A stretch of DNA of 6,691 nucleotides, taken from positions 1 to 6,691 of the forward strand of contig URIR01000057.1 of the NCBI GenBank assembly GCA_900547955.1, given 5' to 3'. A model generated the notes under the pieces. The model was given only the letters and a program-made list of their open reading frames with translations. It was not told the DNA's origin and made no database searches. Below, one piece after another: positions 1 to 5,160 of this stretch; positions within the stretch are counted from its first letter, which is position 1, and every line of letters starts with the position of its first letter. The translations under genes and the position numbers were made by a program. This DNA is from an uncultured Eubacteriales bacterium (GTDB lineage: Bacteria; Bacillota; Clostridia; Christensenellales; QALW01).

Positions 1-250
1 CAAACGTCCTCCCGTACCTGTCCACTCCTACTATGTTGTTAGTGGTGTAGCCCAGGTATTCAGGCTGGTTGGGCGTTGGCGTCGCGCTGGACTCTGTGCC
101 TGACGTAGCGGTAGGCTCGCTCTGTCCCTGAGAAGTCCCGGGAGTAAGCGCGCCGTCTGTGTTCCCGGCGGTAGGAGCCGGGTCCTTGGCGCAGGACGTA
201 CAGGCGCCCAGAACCGCCAGGGCCATTAAAATAACCAATAGCTTTTTCAT
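1..250 (-). CDS. Putative lipoprotein, 5' part only (runs off the window edge)
   Basis: Read on the minus strand from ATG at 250-248, the frame stays open for 83 codons to the window edge. The start is preceded by a GGAGAG ribosome binding site (GGAGAGAGAATATG). The protein begins MKKLLVILMALAVLGAC: two Lys, a hydrophobic core, then a lipobox (V-L-G-A-C) with Cys17 as the predicted lipidated residue, so it should be anchored to the outer face of the membrane. Residues about 24-63 form a low-complexity Pro/Thr/Ser/Gly/Glu linker, typical of a surface tether. A folded region seems to start near residue 64 (EYLGYTTNNIVGVDRYGRTF). The N-N-x-V-x-x-D-x-x-G-R-x pattern faintly recalls the start of some bacterial glycoside-hydrolase-like surface proteins, but too little is present to name a function. 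The gene is divergent from asnS and has its own promoter. Confidence in the gene is high; confidence in any function is low. Confidence 0.85.
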   Translation of the reverse strand, partial: MKKLLVILMALAVLGACTSCAKDPAPTAGNTDGALTPGTSQGQSEPTATSGTESSATPTPNQPEYLGYTTNNIVGVDRYGRTF

Positions 251-282
251 ATTCTCTCTCCAAGCAATGAAATTTTAACAAT

Positions 283-310
283 ATTTTAGCATACTTTTTT
301 TAAAAATCAA
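283..310 (-). promoter_or_regulatory. Promoter of the minus-strand lipoprotein gene
   Basis: On the minus strand there is a TTGATT -35 element (310-305), a 16-bp spacer, and a TAAAAT -10 element (288-283) preceded by TGC, giving an extended -10. Transcription should start near 276, leaving an untranslated leader of about 25 nt that contains the GGAGAG ribosome binding site. The surrounding bases are strongly A+T rich. This is a good sigma-A-type match, inferred from sequence only. Confidence 0.6.
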
Positions 311-385
311 GATTATTTATTATTTTAATTTCCGTGAGACGAAAAAAGACAATATAATTAAAATGCAGCGCGCCGAAAATGCAGC

Positions 386-511
386 GCGGCGGCGTTGGGC
401 GCAGAAATTTCCGACTGAAAAGGTAGTGCGGCGGCGTTGGGCGCGGAGATTTTCGACCGAAAAGGGAACGCGGCGGCGTTGAGTGTAAAAATTTCCGACC
501 GCAGAGGAGGA
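386..511. repeat. 42-bp tandem repeat, three copies
   Basis: The 12-mer GCGGCGGCGTTG recurs at 386, 428 and 470, exactly 42 bp apart. Each copy continues with a related stretch around AAATTTCCGAC or AGATTTTCGAC. By eye, copy 2 matches copy 1 at about 35 of 42 positions and copy 3 at about 32 of 42. A shorter duplication lies just upstream: the 13-mer AAAATGCAGCGCG occurs at 360 and again at 376. Because 42 is a multiple of three, the array can be read as 14-residue repeats in several frames. A plus-strand ORF of 39 codons (363-482, very Arg-rich) and a minus-strand frame both cross it, but neither has a ribosome binding site. The sharp G+C contrast with the A+T-rich flanks suggests an inserted or amplified non-coding repeat. 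No known family is recognised. Confidence 0.75.
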
Positions 512-680
512 AAATTTTCCAGTTTGGCAAGGGGACGGGGAGCAGCGGAGATACTAGTCGTATTTCAAGGACGATAACGCAGCTGAGCCCGGCAATTCGC
601 CCTATCGCGGCGCATTCTACTCTGATAGAATCGTCTATCATATGAAAAAACAATTTACACAAAATTCAAGTGTATTTTTT
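512..680. other. Gene-free stretch between the repeat array and the asnS promoter
   Basis: No gene with a ribosome binding site is visible. In the plus-strand frame that crosses the 42-bp repeats, the region reads as ordinary-looking protein broken only by TGA (480), TAA (486) and TAG (552), and stays open from 555 to about 683 (for example NAAEPGNSPYRGAF). That could be a decayed coding fragment, part of a dispersed repeat, or chance. At 644-681 an A+T-rich imperfect hairpin forms: GAAAAAA pairs with TTTTTTC and TACAC with GTGTA, with a five-base bulge. Its 3' arm is a run of six T, so it might weakly terminate plus-strand transcription just upstream of the asnS promoter. Confidence 0.35.
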
Positions 681-699
681 CCTTAATCAATGTTATAAT
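671..699 (+). promoter_or_regulatory. Probable asnS promoter (extended -10)
   Basis: TATAAT at 694-699 is a perfect -10 hexamer, preceded by TGT so that TGnTATAAT forms an extended -10. At 17-bp spacing the -35 position is TGTATT (671-676), a poor match that the extended -10 could offset. Transcription would start near 706, giving an asnS leader of about 150 nt. A second TATAAT lies at 772-777, but it has no TG extension and no usable -35, so it is the weaker candidate. Confidence 0.55.
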
Positions 700-705
700 A
701 TTGGC

Positions 706-854
706 GGACGCAAAGCCGTGAACGGCGCGGCGAGAGCACACGCCCGCCTCAAAGCGGGCGCCGCAGAATTCTATAATATGCTTTTTTAAATTTTCAGCGG
801 CTGCGGCCCGCCGTATTACTGCGCGCGGGCAGGCTGCAAAAGAGGAGAATTGTT
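706..854 (+). promoter_or_regulatory. Structured GC-rich leader of asnS, no T-box signature
   Basis: The likely untranslated leader holds three hairpins: GCCG-TGAA-CGGC (715-726); the perfect 7-bp stem CGCCCGC/GCGGGCG (741-747 with 754-760); and GCCCGC/GCGGGC (806-811 with 825-830), closed further out by CAGC/GCTG (795-798 with 833-836). The last ends just before the GAGGAG ribosome binding site (842-847). The second and third stems share the same 6-bp arms, so the arm at 754-759 could pair with 806-811 instead and the two folds would exclude each other. Many Firmicutes control aminoacyl-tRNA synthetase genes with T-box leaders, but the T-box core (GGTGGNACCGCG) is absent. A regulatory role is inference; the stems are seen. 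Confidence 0.35.
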
Positions 855-2249
855 ATGAACGTATCAATAAAGGAAATTTTCGCCCGTCCAGGGGACTATG
901 CGGACAGGCAGATAACCGTCCAGGGCTGGCTCAGAACGGTCAGGGACAGCAAGCAGTTCGGCTTTATGGAAATAAATGACGGAGGCTGCTTTAAAAATAT
1001 ACAGGCCGTGCTTGTACGGGACGCTTTGGATAATTACGACCAATGCGTAAAATTAGGCGTGGGCAGCGCCGTAAGCGTTACCGGCATACTGACGCCTACT
1101 CCTCAGGCCCGCCAGCCTTTTGAGATACAGGCCGAGCGGGTGGAAATCTTAGGAGACTGCGCGCCCGACTACCCGCTGCAGAAAAAGCGGCATACAATGG
1201 AATTTCTGCGCACTCTGCCTCATCTGCGGGAGAGGACTAACACGCTTTCGGCAGTATTCCGCATACGCTCCCTGGCCGCCTTTGCAATACATCAGTTTTT
1301 CAACAGCAACGGCTTTGTTTATGTTCATACGCCTATAATTACGGGCAGCGACTGCGAGGGAGCGGGCGAAATGTTTCAGGTGACTACTTTGCCATTGGAT
1401 AATATACCTAAGACCTCTGAAGGCAATGTGGATTATTCCCAGGATTTCTTCGGCCATAAGGTGGGGCTTACTGTCAGCGGCCAGCTTATGGGAGAGGCCT
1501 ATGCCCTTGCCTTTAAAAATATCTATACCTTCGGCCCTACCTTCCGCGCGGAAAACAGCAATACAACCCGCCATGCGGCTGAATTTTGGATGATAGAGCC
1601 TGAAATGGCCTTTTGCGATATAGACGGGGATATGCTTACGGCCGAGGCCATGATTAAATATGTGATAAATTACTGCATGGAGCAGGCTCCCGACGAATTG
1701 GAGTTTTTCAATAAATTTGTGGACAACGGCCTGCTGGAAAGGCTTAGAAACGTAGTCGAGACGCCTCATTTCAAGCGGATAACCTATACTCAGGCGATAG
1801 AGCTGCTTGAAAAATCGGGCAGGCAGTTCAATTACCCCGTAGCGTGGGGAGAGGATATAGCGACCGAGCATGAGCGCTATATAACCGAGGAGGTCTATGG
1901 CTGCCCGGTATTTATTACTGATTATCCTAAAGAGATAAAGGCCTTTTATATGAAGCAGAATCCCGACGGCAAAACAGTCGCAGCTATGGACCTTTTAGTG
2001 CCCGGCATAGGAGAGATAATAGGGGGCTCGGAGCGCGAAACCGATTATGCTTTGCTTGTAAAGCGCATGGAAGAGCTTAATATGGACATACAGAGCTATA
2101 AGTGGTATACAGACCTGCGCCGGTACGGCGGGGTTACCCATTCGGGCTACGGTCTGGGCTTTGAAAGGCTTATAATGTATCTTACGGGAGTTCAGAATAT
2201 TCGTGACGTACTGCCTTTCCCGCGTACCGCAGGCAGCGCTGAATTATAA
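855..2249 (+). CDS. asnS: Asparaginyl-tRNA synthetase (AsnRS)
   Basis: Charges tRNA-Asn with asparagine using ATP, in the cytoplasm. The 464-residue product is the usual length for bacterial AsnRS. An N-terminal OB-fold anticodon-binding domain (about residues 17-100, starting ITVQGWLRTVRDSKQFGF) is followed by a class II catalytic core. Within it are the AsnRS-type segment HTPIITGSDCEGAGEMF (158-174), motif 2 with FRAENSNTTRH starting at F230 and leading into EFWMIEPE, and motif 3 GLGFERL at 433-439 near the C-terminal RDVLPFPRT. The GAGEMF and LTVSGQL segments favour AsnRS over AspRS and over archaeal-type enzymes. The ATG at 855 follows GAGGAG (842-847) with a 7-nt spacer. It is transcribed from a likely promoter at 694-699 through a structured leader. 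A long open antisense frame lies opposite it, attributed to codon bias. No residues appear to be missing. Identification is near certain. Confidence 0.98.
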   Translation: MNVSIKEIFARPGDYADRQITVQGWLRTVRDSKQFGFMEINDGGCFKNIQAVLVRDALDNYDQCVKLGVGSAVSVTGILTPTPQARQPFEIQAERVEILGDCAPDYPLQKKRHTMEFLRTLPHLRERTNTLSAVFRIRSLAAFAIHQFFNSNGFVYVHTPIITGSDCEGAGEMFQVTTLPLDNIPKTSEGNVDYSQDFFGHKVGLTVSGQLMGEAYALAFKNIYTFGPTFRAENSNTTRHAAEFWMIEPEMAFCDIDGDMLTAEAMIKYVINYCMEQAPDELEFFNKFVDNGLLERLRNVVETPHFKRITYTQAIELLEKSGRQFNYPVAWGEDIATEHERYITEEVYGCPVFITDYPKEIKAFYMKQNPDGKTVAAMDLLVPGIGEIIGGSERETDYALLVKRMEELNMDIQSYKWYTDLRRYGGVTHSGYGLGFERLIMYLTGVQNIRDVLPFPRTAGSAEL

Positions 2250-2361
2250 GGGGCGGTTCCCTTTCACCGGCGTGCGCGTTTGAGGCTTGGGCCTGACGAC
2301 GGCCCGGCTTAAGGGCGCAAAGCGCTGAAAAAAACCGGCGGCTGTTATCAGGGGGAATATA
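2250..2361 (+). other. Spacer after asnS with small hairpins, no clear terminator
   Basis: Two short stems are visible: GGGCC/GGCCC (2289-2293 with 2301-2305, extendable by two G-T pairs) and GCGC-AAA-GCGC (2315-2325). The second is followed by a run of A, not T, so neither is a standard intrinsic terminator for asnS. No TPP, FMN, cobalamin or T-box signature was found ahead of the transporter gene, and no convincing promoter was found. Read-through from asnS is possible. Confidence 0.3.
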
Positions 2362-2481
2362 GTGAGTGGCATTCTTATTGCGCTAATGCGTCAATACGCT
2401 TATGCAGACGCGGAAAACGGGCGAACGGCCTGGGGTAAGGCACATTGTTCCTGCTGTCTGACGCTAAAATTGGAGGATTAA
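2362..2481 (+). CDS. Possible 39-residue small ORF upstream of the ECF S component
   Basis: A GTG at 2362 sits six bases after AGGGGG (2350-2355), a strong Shine-Dalgarno match, and opens a 39-codon frame ending with TAA at 2479-2481. The predicted peptide starts MSGILIALMRQYAYADAENG and has a Cys-rich CSCC near residues 30-33. An internal ATG (2386) is in the same frame but lacks a ribosome binding site. The last codons (Leu-Glu-Asp-stop) are written over the GGAGG ribosome binding site of the downstream gene, and the stop lies only 5 nt before that gene's ATG. This is the arrangement expected of a leader peptide or a translationally coupled small gene. No family is recognised and the composition is not distinctive, so it may be a chance ORF. 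Confidence 0.33.
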   Translation: MSGILIALMRQYAYADAENGRTAWGKAHCSCCLTLKLED

Positions 2482-2486
2482 AAACT

Positions 2487-2981
2487 ATGAAAATTTCAGT
2501 AAAAATGCTGTGTACTTCGGCCGTATTAATGGCTCTGACCGTGTGCGCCACGGCCTTTATGTCCTTTCCCGTGCCTAATATGCAGGGCGCTTATGTGCAT
2601 CCTGGGGATATAATAATATTCCTTGGAGTAGTTCTGATTGGGCCGTATGCCGCGGTTGTAGGCGGTCTGGGCGGCTTTATAGCGGATTTTATAGTGGGCG
2701 CGGGAGTGTATGCGCCCGCAACTCTGGTAATTAAAGCCCTTATGGCGCTGATATGCTATCTTATAATACGCAGGAAACCTGATTCCTTCTGGCTGCGCCT
2801 GGCGGGCATGGCCGCGGGCGCGCTGGTGATGGTGGCCGGCTACTTTGCCTATGAATGGATGCTTACAGGGCAGCTTGCCGCAGCTGCGGCCAGTTCCTTA
2901 TTCAATCTGATTCAGGCGGCTGTGGGCGTGGTGCCCGCGTGGCTGATAGCGCCGGCGGTTAAAAGGCTGCATTTGGTTTGA
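2487..2981 (+). CDS. ECF transporter S component (substrate-binding membrane subunit)
   Basis: A 164-residue integral membrane protein resembling the ECF S-component family that includes HmpT-like and riboflavin-type members (PF07155). It would bind a vitamin or precursor outside the cell and deliver it through a shared EcfT/EcfA1A2 energy module, which is not encoded here. The family pattern is clear: after the first helix (about residues 7-25) comes H-P-G-D-I-I-I-F, then GP-x-x-A-x-x-G-G-L-G-G-F-I-A-D, then YAPATLVIKALMALI. Around six hydrophobic segments can be counted, with positive charges (RRK, KR) at loops and the C-terminus. The ATG at 2487 was chosen over an in-frame TTG at 2445 because GGAGG (2472-2476) stands at proper spacing before it. 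No riboswitch was recognised upstream, so the substrate is unknown; a pyrimidine or thiamine-related compound is only one family-based option. Confidence 0.85.
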   Translation: MKISVKMLCTSAVLMALTVCATAFMSFPVPNMQGAYVHPGDIIIFLGVVLIGPYAAVVGGLGGFIADFIVGAGVYAPATLVIKALMALICYLIIRRKPDSFWLRLAGMAAGALVMVAGYFAYEWMLTGQLAAAAASSLFNLIQAAVGVVPAWLIAPAVKRLHLV

Positions 2982-2989
2982 GCGTTTTT

Positions 2990-3012
2990 ATAAAGCGTTT
3001 AAGACGCTTTAT
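2990..3012. repeat. Perfect 9-bp inverted repeat after the S-component gene
   Basis: ATAAAGCGT (2990-2998) and ACGCTTTAT (3004-3012) form a perfect 9-bp stem with the loop TTAAG, starting 9 bases after the stop codon. A second small stem, CGCT/AGCG, follows at about 3017-3030. The position suits a transcription end or mRNA 3' stabiliser, but no T-run follows on the plus strand. TTTTT lies before the stem, which gives A rather than T for minus-strand transcripts, so it is not a standard intrinsic terminator either way. Confidence 0.4.
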
Positions 3013-3119
3013 CCGCCGCTTTATATAGCGCGGGTTTAAAATCTGCGGGCGTCTGGCCTGCCTGCAGGGAAATATAGCTTTAAGTTTTCGGGGGCACCCG
3101 GACGGAGAGGAGAAAACAC

Positions 3120-4949
3120 ATGAATTTCAAACGGCTGCTGGCGCTGATAAGTCTATGCGCGGTTCTGACGCTTACGGGCTGTATGACCAGCATACTTCCT
3201 TTAGAACGCCCGTATTTGGGAAATTCAGCGACTCCGGGCAGTACCGCCGGCCCGAGCGGCGGCGCGGCAAGCCGCATGCCCTCGCAGAACAACAGGCCGG
3301 AGAACCTGAGCGGCGTGCGCGTATATTATTCGGGAGAAGGCAGCATGCTCACGTTTGAAACGGTAAATCAATACGAATTCAGATATAAGATATTTGATTC
3401 CAAGCCTGAGCTTAAGCCGGGGGACGACCTTTCGGACTGGACGGTTATAACCAGCGGCGAGCAGTTTGACGGCGGCGCGTGCCGCAATATCGCGGTTGCG
3501 GCGGCGGACGGCGGCAGGCTCACGGCATATAAAATATATGAATATGTTCCGGGCATTGTATATTATCCGCTTTCGGACGGGATAAACGACCAGTATAAAT
3601 ACCTGGCTCAAAGCATAACCAACTGGCAGAAGGAGGATTATACTCTGGGCAACGCTTCTTTAATTGAGGCTTATAAGCAGCAGGGCGATTCGGGTATGAG
3701 CGCGGGCATAACCATGCGCATGAGCGCCGGTGAGCCGGTATATTCGCCTATAGCGGGCGAGGTTATATATTGCGGTACCGTACAGGATATGAATATGGTG
3801 GCCGTTTACAGCTATGAAATGGATATGACCATGATACTCCTTCATATGCAGGATATCTCTCCGGCACGCCAGGCGCTGGAGGAGGGCTATGCCTTTGAGG
3901 AGGGCTATCTTTTGGGCTATGCCGGAAGGGTGGGCGCTAAGAGGGATTGCCTGTATATAGAGCTGTTTTCGGGCGCTTCTTATGGCAGCATATATAAAAC
4001 TGAGGACGTCTCCCTGCTTCAGAGGCAAACGCTGGATCCGCTTATTCTTTCGGCGAACGGTCCTGTGCTTTCGCCGGATAAGCCGGGTTATATACCGGTA
4101 AGCAACAGGGACGGCAATATGAATAATCAGGGCATGGCGGCCATGGAGGACGATTGGATATATTTTATAAACGACGCTCAGGACAGCGCGATATATAAAA
4201 TGAGGCTGGACGGAAGCGAAATGCAGGAGGTATGCTCGGATAGGACCGCATGCCTGACAGTCAGCGAGGGCTGGATATATTATTGCAAGGAGGATTCGGA
4301 CAATAATATATATAAGGTGCGTACCGACGGTTCGGAGCGCACTAAGCTAAACAGCCATCATTCCAACTGTCTTACGGTGGTAGGGGATTGGATATATTAC
4401 AGGAATTTTAGATATTATTCCCGCATGTACCGGATGAGGACGGACGGGACGGAGGTTCAGCGCCTGACGTCCAACGCTGCGTGGGGATATTTCTGGCATG
4501 ACGGCAGCATTTATCATATTGAATCGCGTTCGGGCGAGGTTATTTTCCGGGCTGATTTCAATGCTGAGGGTGCGGAGGTGACCAAGCTTAATTCCAGCGC
4601 GTCTGATTATATCTGCGTTATTGATGACTGGATATATTATGTAAACCGGGGTCAGCAGAATTATATTTATAAAATGCGGCTGGACGGGAGCGAGAATCAG
4701 CGGGCGTTTGACGTTAAAGCGCGCCGTCTGAATTACTTTGACGGATGGCTGTATTTTACTGATGTAGATAGTAACCAGAGAATATACCGCGCGCGTACAG
4801 ACGGCTCGGAAAAGACTCTGGTAGTGGACATTTCTCTTTGCATTGATATTAATATAGTGGAAAATTGGATGTTTTTCAGAGTAGAAGGCTCAACGGTAAG
4901 GCAGTATATGATGAATTTAAATACAAGCGAGGTACGCGAGCTGGCATAA
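3120..4949 (+). CDS. Lipoprotein with degenerate M23-like domain and seven DUF5050-type repeats
   Basis: A 609-residue predicted surface lipoprotein. The signal peptide (residues 1-20) ends in the lipobox L-T-G-C with Cys21, followed by a Gly/Ser/Pro linker to about residue 60. Residues about 190-310 resemble an M23 (LytM) beta-barrel: GEPVYSPIAGEVIYCG (204-219), an H at 242 in LLHMQDI, then GYLLGYAG and CLYIEL (277-282). The usual zinc ligands are missing: the H-x-G-x-D site reads S194-A-G-I-T198 and the H-x-H site reads C277-L-Y279, so peptidase activity is unlikely. From SNRDGNMNNQG (328-338) to the end there are seven repeats of about 39-41 residues with a D-x-W-I-Y-Y start (W346, W385, W424, S463, W504, W543, W583) and an IYKMRLDGSE-like middle. 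This is the DUF5050 type and enough for a seven-bladed propeller. The start ATG follows AGGAG (3108-3112) with a 7-nt spacer. The role is unknown; binding of wall or glycan ligands is inference. Confidence 0.85.
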   Translation: MNFKRLLALISLCAVLTLTGCMTSILPLERPYLGNSATPGSTAGPSGGAASRMPSQNNRPENLSGVRVYYSGEGSMLTFETVNQYEFRYKIFDSKPELKPGDDLSDWTVITSGEQFDGGACRNIAVAAADGGRLTAYKIYEYVPGIVYYPLSDGINDQYKYLAQSITNWQKEDYTLGNASLIEAYKQQGDSGMSAGITMRMSAGEPVYSPIAGEVIYCGTVQDMNMVAVYSYEMDMTMILLHMQDISPARQALEEGYAFEEGYLLGYAGRVGAKRDCLYIELFSGASYGSIYKTEDVSLLQRQTLDPLILSANGPVLSPDKPGYIPVSNRDGNMNNQGMAAMEDDWIYFINDAQDSAIYKMRLDGSEMQEVCSDRTACLTVSEGWIYYCKEDSDNNIYKVRTDGSERTKLNSHHSNCLTVVGDWIYYRNFRYYSRMYRMRTDGTEVQRLTSNAAWGYFWHDGSIYHIESRSGEVIFRADFNAEGAEVTKLNSSASDYICVIDDWIYYVNRGQQNYIYKMRLDGSENQRAFDVKARRLNYFDGWLYFTDVDSNQRIYRARTDGSEKTLVVDISLCIDINIVENWMFFRVEGSTVRQYMMNLNTSEVRELA

Positions 4950-5081
4950 TTTTTCCGCAGCAGCTCTTAAGGGGGGCGGCTCTTGGCAGGCGTCCGCCTG
5001 CGGGGGCCGGGCCTTCGGCCCGGCCCTGCGGCCTGAAAGGCCGCCAAGAGCCGCCCCCCCTTAAGAGCTGCTGCGGAAAAA
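4950..5081. mobile_element. Long near-perfect inverted repeat with cloverleaf-like centre, MITE-like
   Basis: The left arm (4950-4987, starting TTTTTCCGCAGCAGCTC) pairs with the right arm (5043-5081) over 38 bp, with only one extra C in the right arm (seven C against six G). Inside are three more hairpins: GCAGGC-GTCC-GCCTGC (4986-5001, sharing two bases with the outer stem), a 10-bp stem GGGCCGGGCC/GGCCCGGCCC with a TTC loop (5004-5026), and GCGGCCT-GAA-AGGCCGC (5028-5044). Nearly every base can therefore pair. The element is flanked by direct TAA repeats (4947-4949, which is the stop codon of the upstream gene, and 5082-5084), consistent with a 3-bp target duplication. It has no coding capacity. 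It is unlike an intrinsic terminator because the stem is followed by A on both strands. The mobile origin is inferred; the structure is plainly seen. Confidence 0.6.
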
Positions 5082-5115
5082 TAAGCCGGGCAGGCGTGGG
5101 CGCGCCGTACCTTTA

Positions 5116-5145
5116 TTAAAGAACAATCCCCTAGGCGCATATAAT
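5116..5145 (+). promoter_or_regulatory. Possible promoter of the rRNA methyltransferase gene
   Basis: TATAAT at 5140-5145 is a perfect -10 hexamer, but the -35 candidate TTAAAG (5116-5121, 18-bp spacer) is weak. A start about 7 bases downstream falls near 5152, inside the AAGGAG ribosome binding site (5150-5155), leaving a leader of only about 9 nt before the ATG at 5161. Either transcripts have an extremely short leader or the real promoter lies elsewhere. Confidence 0.35.
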
Positions 5146-5160
5146 TTTTAAGGAGCTAAT

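Noticed and set aside
60..281. Minus-strand 73-codon frame near the left edge
   Set aside because: It is an out-of-frame shadow of the lipoprotein gene that starts at 250, which has the ribosome binding site, promoter and signal peptide.
300..662. Minus-strand 120-codon frame with three 14-residue repeats
   Set aside because: It starts at TTG with no ribosome binding site, its peptide repeats come from the 42-bp DNA repeat, and its end overlaps the promoter of the minus-strand lipoprotein gene.
706..730. GGACGCAAAGCC, identical to a conserved piece of the c-di-GMP-I riboswitch
   Set aside because: The rest of the aptamer is missing: no CAGGGCAAACC-like partner upstream (the promoter is there) and no matching downstream helix. 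Treated as coincidence.
706..854. T-box riboswitch ahead of asnS
   Set aside because: The conserved GGTGGNACCGCG antiterminator core and a terminator with T-run are both absent.
1149..1871. Minus-strand 240-codon open frame opposite asnS
   Set aside because: asnS is certain on the plus strand, and the antisense frame has no recognisable protein pattern; it follows from codon bias.
2445..2486. Upstream TTG start adding 14 residues to the ECF S component
   Set aside because: The ATG at 2487 has GGAGG at proper distance, and the added residues would place extra polar sequence before the first helix.
3225..3611. Antisense open frame of 128 codons opposite the lipoprotein gene
   Set aside because: The plus-strand gene has a signal peptide, ribosome binding site and domain structure; the antisense frame shows none.
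4950..5084. Long hairpin as a bidirectional intrinsic terminator
   Set aside because: On both strands the stem is preceded by T and followed by AAAAATAA or AAAAATTA, the opposite of a terminator's T-run.
4865..5119. Plus-strand 84-codon frame across the inverted repeat
   Set aside because: It overlaps the end of the lipoprotein gene in another frame, has no ribosome binding site, and its sequence is mostly inverted-repeat DNA.
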